Below, in pieces: positions 25,659-32,267 of a stretch of 40,506 bases of DNA. The notes beneath the pieces were generated by a model, which had not been told where the DNA came from, searched no databases, and worked only from the letters and a program-made list of their open reading frames with translations. Position 1 is the stretch's first letter. Every line of letters begins with the position of its first letter. Source of the stretch: a virus. Location: positions 1 through 40,506 of IMG/VR virus record IMGVR_UViG_3300047678_000813; one strand, 5' to 3'. Both the position numbers and the translations under genes were made by a program.

Positions 25659-25976
25659 CTACCGCACCGCCGTCCAGCGCCGCGTCACGCCATCCAGCGC
25701 CGTTGCGGCCTGAGCCCAGCCCGCGGCCTGGCCATCCGCGCGCGCCGCCAGCTCGTACATCGCGCGCCACACACGCGAACCGGCCGCCTTGTCGCGCCCT
25801 GCGTGCACCAGCTCGCCGGCGCGCTTCATGTTCTCCACCGTGCGGCGCACCAGCACCACCTCACTGCGGCTGCGCGGGTTCACCCCCACCAGCGGCAGCA
25901 CCGCCTGCCAGGTGCAAGGCGCGCGCTGCTCGAACGCTTGCACCAGCTGCTCGCGCACGGGGCCCGGCGGTCTCAT
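25659..25976 (-). CDS. early phage protein, possible DNA-binding
   Basis: The 105-residue basic protein starts MRPPGPVREQLVQAFEQRAP and overlaps the upstream gene by ATGA. The segment APCTWQAVLPLVGVNPRSRS followed by VVLVRRTVENMKRAGEL resembles a winged helix-turn-helix of phage replication accessory proteins. It stands between the DNA-binding early protein and the primase gene, a place where replication initiators or helicase loaders are found. The fold call is tentative. Confidence 0.6.
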   Translation of the reverse strand: MRPPGPVREQLVQAFEQRAPCTWQAVLPLVGVNPRSRSEVVLVRRTVENMKRAGELVHAGRDKAAGSRVWRAMYELAARADGQAAGWAQAATALDGVTRRWTAVR

Positions 25977-26341
25977 GCCACCCTCGCCTGGCGTTCGGCC
26001 TGCATTTCCTCCAGCAGCGTCACCCGGCATTCCTGGGCCAGCCACTGCGCGATGACCGTGTTGCCCAGCACCAGGCAGGTCTGGCCCACATGCTTGGCCG
26101 GCAGCTCGCGCCGGTTGCTGTGCACGCTGAAATAATCTCTGACGTGGCTTGTGTAGCAGCCCGAAAGCTCTGCGAACGTGCGCTGCGTGATACGCGGGTT
26201 GCGCAACTTCCACGCCAGCCTGCACGCGTGCCGGTAGCTCTTCACGCCCATGATGACCTCGGGCGGCACCACCAGGCGCTGCGCCTGCACCACGCCCCCG
26301 AACAGGGGCAGCGGCAGGGTATGCCGATCAATAAATTTCAT
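25973..26341 (-). CDS. early phage regulatory protein, helix-turn-helix
   Basis: The 122-residue protein is the first of the minus-strand early operon. After a variable start (MKFIDRHTLPLPLFG) it has LAWKLRNPRITQRTFAELSG and CYTSHVRDYF, a helix-turn-helix like arrangement, then AKHVGQTCLVLGNTVIAQWL. Proteins of this pattern are common early in prophage replication operons and may act as CII- or O-like regulators. ATG at 26341 was preferred over GTG at 26347 by spacing from an AGGGG sequence. Confidence 0.55.
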   Translation of the reverse strand: MKFIDRHTLPLPLFGGVVQAQRLVVPPEVIMGVKSYRHACRLAWKLRNPRITQRTFAELSGCYTSHVRDYFSVHSNRRELPAKHVGQTCLVLGNTVIAQWLAQECRVTLLEEMQAERQARVA

Positions 26342-26497
26342 GAGCACCCCTGTTGAGTTACCAGTTGAATCTGGGCAAAGCTGAAGGCATGCGATGCACT
26401 CAGTTCAGGCATGCCGAACCGGCCCAAGAGGGCGGGCACCCCACCGTGGCAGGATTGCAGTCCCACAACCACGTGGCCTGCCACGGCAGGGATACCC

Positions 26498-26761
26498 ATG
26501 GAATCCATCACTGTGGAACTGCACTTCCACGATGCAGAGATGCTCAAAGCTGCCGGCATACAAGTGCCGCCGCAAGCAGCCATCCAGTGCCTGCCAGGAG
26601 CCATGCCAGTCGTGGGCGACGTAGTAGCGCACGCAGACCTGAGCTATCCCAGCGGCGAGCGAGCGCGGTTCTTGGTGAAGTCGCGCGCCCACCTTTTCGG
26701 CGGCGAGCGCACGCAGCGCATCCAGCTGAATCTAGAGCTTGTCGTATTGCATCAGCCGTAG
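26498..26761 (+). CDS. small phage protein, plus strand
   Basis: The 87-residue product (MESITVELHFHDAEMLKAAG) reads as a genuine protein with a mix of strands and helices and the common phage pattern GAMPVVGDVVAHADL followed by RARFLVKSR. A weak AGGGA ribosome binding site precedes it. It faces the Cro-like gene convergently and is divergent from the early operon, so it would be antisense to read-through from the Cro-like gene. Function is unknown. Long open frames on the opposite strand look like shadows. Confidence 0.65.
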   Translation: MESITVELHFHDAEMLKAAGIQVPPQAAIQCLPGAMPVVGDVVAHADLSYPSGERARFLVKSRAHLFGGERTQRIQLNLELVVLHQP

Positions 26762-26838
26762 CCGCGTCCATCACAGGCTCGACCTCAGCGCAAAGCAGCG
26801 CGTCCTTGTCCGCCGCGGGCACTGCCCCGGCCAGGCGA

Positions 26839-27063
26839 TCAACCCGCATGGGCGGCCTCCGCGGCGCCAAACACCGTCGCATGCAGCGCGGCCAGCTTCA
26901 GCGCGTCGTCGGCACCTGCCGGCGTCGGCCCGCGCTCCCAGCGAGACAACCGCGGCTGCGGGATGCCCGTGCGCCGCGCAATCTCAGTCTGCGAAAGCCC
27001 GCTCCTGCGCAGCCTGCGCAAAAGCTCCGTGGTGGTCGTGGTGGGGGTCAGCTGGGTGCACAT
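26839..27063 (-). CDS. Cro-like helix-turn-helix regulator
   Basis: The 74-residue protein has a classical XRE helix-turn-helix, LSQTEIARRTGIPQPRLSRW, at about residues 23-42. It is divergent from the CI-like repressor with about 70 bp of shared control sequence, the arrangement of cro and cI in lambdoid phages. It would shut off the repressor on induction. Confidence 0.8.
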   Translation of the reverse strand: MCTQLTPTTTTTELLRRLRRSGLSQTEIARRTGIPQPRLSRWERGPTPAGADDALKLAALHATVFGAAEAAHAG

Positions 27064-27072
27064 CGCCGCAGT

Positions 27073-27134
27073 CTATGCGCATTCGCATTAGCTCGGCAAG
27101 CCCATTTGCATTATTCACTGGTGCATAGTATACA
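27073..27134. promoter_or_regulatory. divergent promoter/operator region of the immunity switch
   Basis: On the plus strand TTGCAT (27106-27111), 17 nt, TATACA (27129-27134) make a promoter whose -10 box ends only 1 nt before the repressor ATG. Operator-like palindromes are ATGCGCAT (27075-27082) with a neighbouring CGCATTA, and TGCATA at 27122-27127. There is no ribosome binding site before the repressor ATG. These elements overlap the probable promoter of the Cro-like gene, so repressor binding could control both directions. Confidence 0.6.
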
Positions 27135-27135
27135 G

Positions 27136-27603
27136 ATGGATCCCAAAGACCTCGTGCGCCGCCTCATCGACGCCCAAGGCGAAACCCCCAACTCCGTGGT
27201 GCACCTGACCCGGCCGCCCATGCAGCAGTCCACGCTGCACCGCTACCTCAAAAGCAACACCGGCGAAACTCGCCGCAAATCACTGGCGCCGCTGGCCGCG
27301 TACTTCGGTGTGCCCATCGAAGCCTTCTACGACCCCCGGGTGGCCGACCAGGTGGCCAAGGAAAAAGGCCTGGGCGACACCGCCACTGTCGTCGCCGCGC
27401 GCGACAACACCCACCGCGGCTACGAAGCGCAGACACCGGCCGCCATCCTGGCCCGCTTGGCTGACATCCTGCGCCACGTGCCCAGCGCATCGCGGGCACC
27501 CATCGGCGCGCTGCTCGACCGCTGGGCCCAAGCCGGCGGCGCCGCGTCCTATCAAAGCGCGCTGGAAACCCTGCTCAAGAACGAGGCACCCAAACCAGAC
27601 TGA
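27136..27603 (+). CDS. CI-like phage repressor
   Basis: The 155-residue protein is the probable prophage repressor. The N-terminus has a helix-turn-helix-like region (MDPKDLVRRLIDAQGETPNS, then QQSTLHRYLKSNTGETRRKS) followed by SLAPLAAYFGVPIEAFYDPR, the usual ending of XRE-type phage repressors. The C-terminal ~60 residues (AAILARLADILRHVP) are a small helical oligomerisation domain rather than a LexA-like peptidase, so induction by RecA self-cleavage is not indicated. It lies divergent to the Cro-like gene and upstream of the channel gene. Confidence 0.8.
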   Translation: MDPKDLVRRLIDAQGETPNSVVHLTRPPMQQSTLHRYLKSNTGETRRKSLAPLAAYFGVPIEAFYDPRVADQVAKEKGLGDTATVVAARDNTHRGYEAQTPAAILARLADILRHVPSASRAPIGALLDRWAQAGGAASYQSALETLLKNEAPKPD

Positions 27604-27611
27604 GCCACGCC

Positions 27612-28436
27612 ATGAATATCCGGCACCTTCGCGCAAAACTATTCAACATTTTGCACAAGCCCTCGCCGGAAAACCCGGCCGCACGGTACGCAAACTACTT
27701 CCTGGCCTTCCTTATATTTGCCAACGCCCTGTTCGTGGCGCTGGAAACCGTGCCCGCCCTGGCCAGCCGGTTTGCCCCGGCATTCAAGGCCTTCGAGGCC
27801 GCCTCCACCGCCCTCTTTGCGCTGGAATACGCCGCCCGCCTATGGGTGTGCACAGAGCAGGGCCGATACTCCCGCCGACTGCTCGGCCGCCTGGCCTACG
27901 CCGCGCACCCCCTGCCGCTGCTGGACCTGATCGTCATCGCCACCTACTGGCTGCCCATTGACCTGCGCTTTCTGCGCGTCGCCCGCATGGTGCGGCTGCT
28001 GAAAGTATTGCGACTGGACCATTTTGAAGAATCCCTGCACAAAGTCGGCGCCGGCCTGCGCCGCCGCACCGGCCTGATATTCATTGCCGTCACCATGATG
28101 GTGCTGTGCATCTATGCCTCATCGGCCCTGATCTACCAGCTCGAACACACCGCCCAGCCCGCCGCGTTCAGCAGCATCCCCGGCACCTTCTGGTGGGCGC
28201 TGGTCACCCTCACCACCATCGGCTACGGCGACATGGTGCCCCTCACCCCGGCGGGCAAGCTGTTCGCCGGCTTCATTTGCATCTTCGGCATCGGCATCTT
28301 TGCCCTGCCCACGGCCATCGTCACCGCCGTCATCGTCGAAGCCGGCGTCAGCGACCCCGAGCCACCCCGACCACTGGCCTGCCGCCATTGCGGCAAGCCC
28401 TGGCACCCCGCTCAGCCCCCGACCCCAGAACCGTAG
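27612..28436 (+). CDS. voltage-gated potassium channel
   Basis: The 274-residue protein is a six-helix K+ channel of the inner membrane. Membrane segments lie at about 26-46, 60-80, 95-112, 115-130, 150-170 and 205-235. The fourth is a voltage sensor with regularly spaced arginines (LRFLRVARMVRLLKVLRL). The pore helix and filter read FWWALVTLTTIGYGDMVP near 190-205, with the GYG signature intact. The C-terminus carries CRHCGKPWH, a possible zinc site. It starts 8 nt after the repressor stop, so it is probably expressed in the lysogen. Such a gene is not needed for phage growth; host membrane physiology or superinfection exclusion are possible roles, neither shown here. Confidence 0.9.
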   Translation: MNIRHLRAKLFNILHKPSPENPAARYANYFLAFLIFANALFVALETVPALASRFAPAFKAFEAASTALFALEYAARLWVCTEQGRYSRRLLGRLAYAAHPLPLLDLIVIATYWLPIDLRFLRVARMVRLLKVLRLDHFEESLHKVGAGLRRRTGLIFIAVTMMVLCIYASSALIYQLEHTAQPAAFSSIPGTFWWALVTLTTIGYGDMVPLTPAGKLFAGFICIFGIGIFALPTAIVTAVIVEAGVSDPEPPRPLACRHCGKPWHPAQPPTPEP

Positions 28437-28508
28437 CGGCCGCCGTTGGGGCCAGAGGCCCGCCGCACCGTCCCGGCCCATTCTCATGCGTCGTCATGCA
28501 CAAACGCA

Positions 28509-28537
28509 TTGACAACAGAATTGCATAACTGCATAGT
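28509..28537 (+). promoter_or_regulatory. promoter with operator-like TGCATA repeats
   Basis: TTGACA (28509-28514), 17 nt, CATAGT (28532-28537) form a good sigma70-type promoter for the plus-strand accessory genes. Two TGCATA copies (28522 and 28530) lie in and next to the -10 box; the same hexamer is in the immunity switch at 27122. This suggests the promoter is under repressor or Cro control. The 128 bp between the channel gene and 28565 hold nothing else I can identify. Confidence 0.6.
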
Positions 28538-28564
28538 CCGCCCCGTCCACCGACGGAGCGCAAG

Positions 28565-29035
28565 ATGCCCACATCCCTCACTGCCCCCGACCTGCTGGCC
28601 TACGCCAAGCGTCGGCTGGCCAGCCTGGCCAAAGAGGCACAGGCCTGTGTTGACGCCGCGGCCGCCGCCCCAGGCGCCGCTGAAAACCTGCGCCGCGCCA
28701 CGCAGATTGACCTCACGCACCGACGCGGCGATGCGTTGTACGAACTAGTATCGCTGTGCGGCGAGCTTGGCGCGCACGACGTCAGCGATCAGCTCGCCCA
28801 GCACATCGAGGCCTTCGCCACCCGCTGCATCGACCTGGCCTACACCACGCGCATGGCCAGCATCCCGCGGGCGCACGCCACCCCGCCTGCCTGCGCCACC
28901 TGCAACGGCCAGGGCCGCTACCGGCCGCCTTACAGCCTGGGCGTCACCGCCTGCCCCGACTGCTTGACGCGCCCGATCTCCACTGCCAGCGCCACCACCT
29001 CGGCGCCGGTGAACGCGCCCGGCAGCAGCGCCTGA
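28565..29035 (+). CDS. phage protein with DnaJ-like zinc ribbon
   Basis: The 156-residue protein is helical for the first ~95 residues (SLTAPDLLAYAKRRLASLAK) and then has CATCNGQGRYRPPYS and ACPDC, two CxxC pairs forming a zinc ribbon like that in DnaJ. The last ~30 residues are low-complexity Ser/Thr/Ala and overlap the convergent minus-strand gene by 106 nt, so the gene may have been extended at its 3' end. First gene after the TTGACA promoter. Function unknown. Confidence 0.65.
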   Translation: MPTSLTAPDLLAYAKRRLASLAKEAQACVDAAAAAPGAAENLRRATQIDLTHRRGDALYELVSLCGELGAHDVSDQLAQHIEAFATRCIDLAYTTRMASIPRAHATPPACATCNGQGRYRPPYSLGVTACPDCLTRPISTASATTSAPVNAPGSSA

Positions 29036-29178
29036 CACATGGCCCGCGCCGTCTTCAGCCGCTCGTACACCGTGACTGCCGCGTCCACCTCTTCGTTCGG
29101 CACGCGCGCGCAAGCCAGCACCTCCAGCCGCGCATCGAACTGGTCGGTCATGTCGTTGACATCGCTCTTCCTTGCCAT
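28930..29178 (-). CDS. small minus-strand phage protein
   Basis: The 82-residue protein (MARKSDVNDMTDQFDARLEV) has a strong AAGGAG ribosome binding site and normal helical composition, including AVTVYERLKTARAMCQALLP. It lies opposite to the flanking accessory genes and overlaps the 3' end of the preceding plus-strand gene tail to tail. I do not recognise it. The opposite orientation within a plus-strand operon suggests independent expression. Confidence 0.65.
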   Translation of the reverse strand: MARKSDVNDMTDQFDARLEVLACARVPNEEVDAAVTVYERLKTARAMCQALLPGAFTGAEVVALAVEIGRVKQSGQAVTPRL

Positions 29179-29260
29179 GTGCGCTCCTTCGCTCACCGGT
29201 GGGCTAACGCTCCATCGTAGGCGCAAGGCAGCCGCCCGTCCAACCTCCACGGAGGCCTCC

Positions 29261-29521
29261 ATGTCCGCCCAGCCCGCAACCGCGGCCGACGACGCCGAGC
29301 TCGACGCACGCCTGGCCGCGCACTTCCTGCCCTCGCGCCGCCTGGCCTGCGCCGCCCCCCAGCGCTACCTCGTCACTCTCACCCGCCCTGACGGCACCAC
29401 CGCCACCTGGCACCGCACCGGCGGCATCGCAGCCACCCATGCGCAGGAAGCGCACGACCAGGGCGGCCTGGGCAGCGTCGTGCGCGTCGTGCCCCTGCCT
29501 GACCACATGGCGGCCGCATGA
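29261..29521 (+). CDS. small phage protein
   Basis: The 86-residue protein (MSAQPATAADDAELDARLAA) has GGAGG upstream of the ATG. The C-terminal part APQRYLVTLTRPDGTTATWH and HDQGGLGSVVRVVPL looks like a small beta-rich domain of the kind seen in many phage accessory proteins. It overlaps the lipoprotein gene by ATGA. Function unknown. Confidence 0.65.
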   Translation: MSAQPATAADDAELDARLAAHFLPSRRLACAAPQRYLVTLTRPDGTTATWHRTGGIAATHAQEAHDQGGLGSVVRVVPLPDHMAAA

Positions 29522-29661
29522 CCCGCGCCCTGCTTGCCGCATTCGCTCTGTCCGCCCTGTGCTGCCTGCTCGCCGGCTGTGGCGGCGGCGGTGACGACGA
29601 CGAGGCCACCCGCAACACCCAGCCCGTGGACTGCAAGGCCCACCCGGAGCAGTGCAAATGA
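29518..29661 (+). CDS. small lipoprotein
   Basis: The 47-residue product begins MTRALLAAFALSALCCLLAG and continues with a cysteine at position 21: a basic start, a hydrophobic core and a LLAGC lipobox, hence a lipoprotein signal peptide. The mature part is about 27 residues with GGGG, an acidic stretch DDDE and two cysteines. It is coupled to both neighbours by ATGA overlaps. It lies far from the lysis genes, so it is not an obvious Rz1; phage lipoproteins encoded in lysogen-expressed regions often exclude superinfecting phages. It is too small for many gene finders. Confidence 0.7.
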   Translation: MTRALLAAFALSALCCLLAGCGGGGDDDEATRNTQPVDCKAHPEQCK

Positions 29662-29924
29662 CCACCACCCACCCGCCGCGGCGCCCGCACTCGGCCCCGC
29701 TGTACCTGGTGCACCCGCAGATGCCAGGCCCCCTGCCCGCCTGGCCCCACCCTGACGAACGCCAGCGCCAGGCCCTGCGCGCCGCGTGGGAAGACGGCCA
29801 CAGTGCAGGCGTCCGCAGCTGCTGGGCCACCGGCTGGCGCTGGGGCCTGCTGTGCGGCACCTGCGCCACCAGCCTGGGCGGCGCCCTGTGCCTGCTGCTG
29901 GCCAAGACCCTGGGCTACCTGTAG
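29658..29924 (+). CDS. small phage protein with C-terminal membrane segment
   Basis: The 88-residue protein has a Pro/His-rich start, then DERQRQALRAAWEDGHSAGV and a hydrophobic C-terminus (LCGTCATSLGGALCLLLAKT). It overlaps the lipoprotein gene by ATGA, which supports a joint function at the envelope. The single membrane segment at the end suggests tail anchoring in the inner membrane. Confidence 0.6.
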   Translation: MTTTHPPRRPHSAPLYLVHPQMPGPLPAWPHPDERQRQALRAAWEDGHSAGVRSCWATGWRWGLLCGTCATSLGGALCLLLAKTLGYL

Positions 29925-29936
29925 CCCACCGCCACC

Positions 29937-30197
29937 ATGGCCGCCACCGCCGCCCCTGCCGCGCCGCCCGAGCTGCGCGCCTGCACCCTGTGCACCCACC
30001 ACACCTGGGCCCACGGCGACACGCGACTGCACTGCGCAGAGCCCGTGGTGGCCGGCGCCCTGGGCATCGTGCCGTGCGAGGTAGCCCGCTACAGCGACGT
30101 AGGCGGCTGCGGCCGTGACGCCACCCGCATGCACTGGCCGCCACTGGAAGCACCCGTGCGCCGCATGCCGCAAGTCCTGTGGGCCACCGCCGCATGA
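29937..30197 (+). CDS. small cysteine-rich phage protein
   Basis: The 86-residue protein has CTLCTHHTWAHGDTRLHC near the start and a further Cys pair, suggesting a zinc-binding knuckle; the pattern of a short Cys/His cluster with the end MPQVLWATAA is common among Burkholderiales phage proteins. It overlaps the next gene by ATGA. No clear ribosome binding site precedes the ATG at 29937, so the start is uncertain. Confidence 0.55.
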   Translation: MAATAAPAAPPELRACTLCTHHTWAHGDTRLHCAEPVVAGALGIVPCEVARYSDVGGCGRDATRMHWPPLEAPVRRMPQVLWATAA

Positions 30198-30529
30198 AGC
30201 CCGACGAAGCGCCCCTCACCGACGAGCAGATTGCCCTGGCGTGGCGCCAGATGCACCGGCCGCCCACTTGGCCAGCCACGCTGGAAGAAGCGCTGCAGCA
30301 CCCCGTGCGCAAGAAGTGCATCTACGGCTGCGCCCGGCAGCTGGCCCGCGCCCCTTTTGCCCACCAGGCCGGCCCGCGCCACTCCCTGCCCGCGCCACCC
30401 GTGCCGCCCACGCCCACCCAGGCCCCAACGCGCCGGCAAGACGCGCAGGGCCTCACGCGCCCCAGGGCGCGCCTGCCCAAGCTCGAGTTCGACGCCCGCG
30501 CCGCCGCCGCCAATGACCTGTTTGACTGA
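30194..30529 (+). CDS. small phage protein
   Basis: The 111-residue protein has an N-terminal helical part (MKPDEAPLTDEQIALAWRQM, then WPATLEEALQHPVRKKCIYG) and a Pro/Arg-rich, probably disordered C-terminus ending NDLFD. It is coupled to its upstream neighbour by ATGA. The DEQIALAWRQM and EEALQHPVRKKCI segments suggest a small regulatory or nucleic-acid binding protein, but I cannot name a family. Confidence 0.55.
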   Translation: MKPDEAPLTDEQIALAWRQMHRPPTWPATLEEALQHPVRKKCIYGCARQLARAPFAHQAGPRHSLPAPPVPPTPTQAPTRRQDAQGLTRPRARLPKLEFDARAAAANDLFD

Positions 30530-30544
30530 CCGGAGACCCCGCCC

Positions 30545-30844
30545 ATGAACGCCCAACCCCTGCCCACCAACCAAGACATGCAACTGCTGCAGCGCGGCCT
30601 GGCCATCGGCAACCAGGCCGTCATCGAAACCGTCGAATGCGAAGCCGTGCGTGTGCAGCTGCCCGAGCCCGGCCGCTGGTACGACACCCGCCCCATGCTC
30701 GACCCGCGCGAGCACGCGCCCCAGGTCATCGACATGGCCGCCGAAGCGCTGAGTTACGGCGAAACCGCCGGCCTGCTGCGCCGCCACACCGCCCACCGCC
30801 ACCTGGTCTGCATCGTGCCCGAGGCTCAAGGCGGCGCCGCATGA
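30545..30844 (+). CDS. small phage protein
   Basis: The 99-residue protein (MNAQPLPTNQDMQLLQRGLA) has GGAGA upstream. The pattern AVIETVECEAVRVQLPEPGR followed by RHLVCIVPE is a compact alpha-beta arrangement. It overlaps the MazG-like gene by ATGA. Function unknown. Confidence 0.6.
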   Translation: MNAQPLPTNQDMQLLQRGLAIGNQAVIETVECEAVRVQLPEPGRWYDTRPMLDPREHAPQVIDMAAEALSYGETAGLLRRHTAHRHLVCIVPEAQGGAA

Positions 30845-31170
30845 GCGCGCCACCCCCGCGCCAGTACATCACCGAGCCCGGCGCGCTTGACGACATCCCT
30901 GTGGGCCTGGTGCTGCAACGCCACGCGCGGCCGGCGTCGCCCACCGCCGCCCCAGCCACCGGCACCGAGGCCCGCGTATGCCAGGACATCGGCCTGCGCC
31001 AGGCCCTGGGCCGCGCCAAGTACGGCACCACCGTCGAGGCCAACCCCCTCACCCACCGCCAGTGGCTGCAACACGCCTACGAAGAAGCGCTGGACCTGGC
31101 CATCTACCTCAAGCGCGCCATCGAGCAGATGGACCGCGACCAAGCCCCCAACCCACCGCCCGCACCATGA
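30841..31170 (+). CDS. MazG-like nucleotide pyrophosphohydrolase fragment/family protein
   Basis: The 109-residue protein has RQALGRAKYGTTVEANPLTH and WLQHAYEEALDLAIYLKRAI, the all-alpha NTP pyrophosphohydrolase signature in which the EE pair binds Mg2+. Phages use such enzymes to remove or rebalance (d)NTPs. The first ~50 residues are variable. It overlaps the parB-like gene by 4 nt (ATGA). Confidence 0.7.
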   Translation: MSAPPPRQYITEPGALDDIPVGLVLQRHARPASPTAAPATGTEARVCQDIGLRQALGRAKYGTTVEANPLTHRQWLQHAYEEALDLAIYLKRAIEQMDRDQAPNPPPAP

Positions 31171-31655
31171 CGCAAGACACCATCCTCGAAATCCCACTGG
31201 AAGACCTGCACGACAGCCCCTTCCAGCCCCGCGCCGACTACCGCGGCATCGAAGGCCTGGCCGAGTCCATCAAGGCCGAAGGCCGCATCCACCAGCCCCT
31301 GCTGGTGCGCCCGCGCGTGGGCCCCCTGTTCGCCGGCGACCCCGACGCCGCGGCCGGCTTTGAGATCGTCTTCGGCCACCGGCGCCGCCGCGGCGCCGAG
31401 CTGGCCGGCCTGTCCACCGCCCCGTGCACCGTGCGCGCCATGACCGACGCCCAGGTGCGCAGCGCCCAGATGGCCGAGAACATCGCGCGCGAGAACATGA
31501 GTGCGCTGGACGAAGGCGCCGGCTTCAAGGCCCAGATCGCCGCCGGCGCCGACGTCGCCCGCGAAGCCGAGGCCGTGGCGGTCAACTGCTACCGGAGCGT
31601 GCTAAAGGGGCAGGGGCACCTGCGGGTGATGAGCGCGCCGCTGGGTGGGGGTTGA
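31167..31655 (+). pseudogene. ParB-like N-terminal domain, probably truncated by the integron
   Basis: The 162-codon frame starts as a normal ParB/Spo0J N-terminal nuclease-like domain: LHDSPFQPRADYRGIEGLAE, then GHRRRRGAELAGL (the GxRRxRA motif) and SAQMAENIARENMSALDEGA. After about residue 138 (AREAEAVAV) the expected helix-turn-helix does not follow; instead a short unrelated tail ends at the first attC. ParB proteins of phages are usually about twice as long. The loss of homology coincides with the distal end of the cassette array, so I infer that the integron displaced the 3' part. A naturally short variant is possible. Confidence 0.65.
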
Positions 31656-31770
31656 ACGTGCCCATGAGCCGGACCCAACAGCACGCGACGAAGCATGACT
31701 GACTGCACTGCTACCGATACGCCACCGCTGGCCCATGCTGTTGGGGCTCGGCTCGATGGGCGGGTTATGG
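31651..31770 (-). other. attC of cassette 6 (distal)
   Basis: R' (GTTCAAC on the minus strand, 31651-31657) and R'' (GCCATAAC, 31764-31771) bound arms that pair through GCCCAT and CCAACAGCA. The loop is long. R'' contains the TAA stop of the helix-turn-helix gene, the usual cassette layout. Beyond it, 31585-31656 may be the start of a seventh, truncated cassette. Confidence 0.75.
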
Positions 31771-31944
31771 CGCTGTGTCCGAAGCGGGACGGCGCCCGCG
31801 CGGGAGCACTACACCGGCCCGCTGGCAGGCCCGGACAAGCGTGGACGGCGCCAGGCCGAGCAGCCCGGCGACAGTGCGCAGGGGCTGGCCCTGCGCGATC
31901 AGCTCAAGCGCCCTGGTGGTCAGGGCGGATTGTGTGCGGCTCAC
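31765..31944 (-). CDS. helix-turn-helix protein of cassette 6
   Basis: A 59-residue protein starting at GTG, overlapping the preceding stop by GTGA, reads VSRTQSALTTRALELIAQGQ and then a clear helix-turn-helix, LRTVAGLLGLAPSTLVRACQ, with a basic tail. The stop codon lies in the R'' box of the attC, as in classical cassettes. With the 92-residue gene it forms a two-gene unit that would be transcribed from the promoter at 32268-32296, where an inverted repeat offers a binding site. It is probably an autoregulator. It is too short for most gene finders. Confidence 0.75.
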   Translation of the reverse strand: MSRTQSALTTRALELIAQGQPLRTVAGLLGLAPSTLVRACQRAGVVLPRGRRPASDTAP

Positions 31945-32219
31945 GCGGCAGCATTGAACCAGCAGCCGTGGTCGTAGCCCAGCGCCGTGAGTTCGGCCAC
32001 TGGGTTCGCGGCGATCTTGCGGGCGAGGGATTCGCCTTCCTCAGCACTGTCGAAATCAGCGAGCTGCGCGTAGCCCATCCAGCCCTCGAACGGGCCGGTG
32101 ATGCACACGGTCCCGTTGTTGGCTTCAACGTAAACGTCGGCATTGTCCGGGGCGCCATCGGTTCCGAGCATTTCTTCGGTAGTGGTGTCGGTGCCGATCA
32201 GGTAGGAGGTGGTGCTCAT
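31941..32219 (-). CDS. cassette 6 protein, unknown function
   Basis: The 92-residue acidic protein starts MSTTSYLIGTDTTTEEMLGT and contains PFEGWMGYAQLADFDSAEEG. It has a GGAGAG ribosome binding site and is the only large cassette gene running in the direction expected from the attC sites. It is translationally coupled to the helix-turn-helix gene behind it. A toxin-antitoxin or other self-regulated pair is imaginable but nothing in the sequence identifies a toxin. Confidence 0.7.
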   Translation of the reverse strand: MSTTSYLIGTDTTTEEMLGTDGAPDNADVYVEANNGTVCITGPFEGWMGYAQLADFDSAEEGESLARKIAANPVAELTALGYDHGCWFNAAA

Positions 32220-32267
32220 GGTTTCTCTCCGGTTCAGGCCCCGCGACATGCAGAACCCATGAGCAGT

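Noticed and set aside
26544-26849. Minus-strand open frame starting inside the Cro-like gene end (MRVDRLAGAVPAADKD)
   Set aside because: The first ~40 residues look plausible, but the rest is antisense to a better plus-strand gene at 26498-26761 and reads like a shadow. A short gene there cannot be excluded.
27136-27603. LexA-type repressor cleaved by RecA
   Set aside because: The C-terminal part is short and helical with no Ala-Gly cleavage site or Ser-Lys pair visible.
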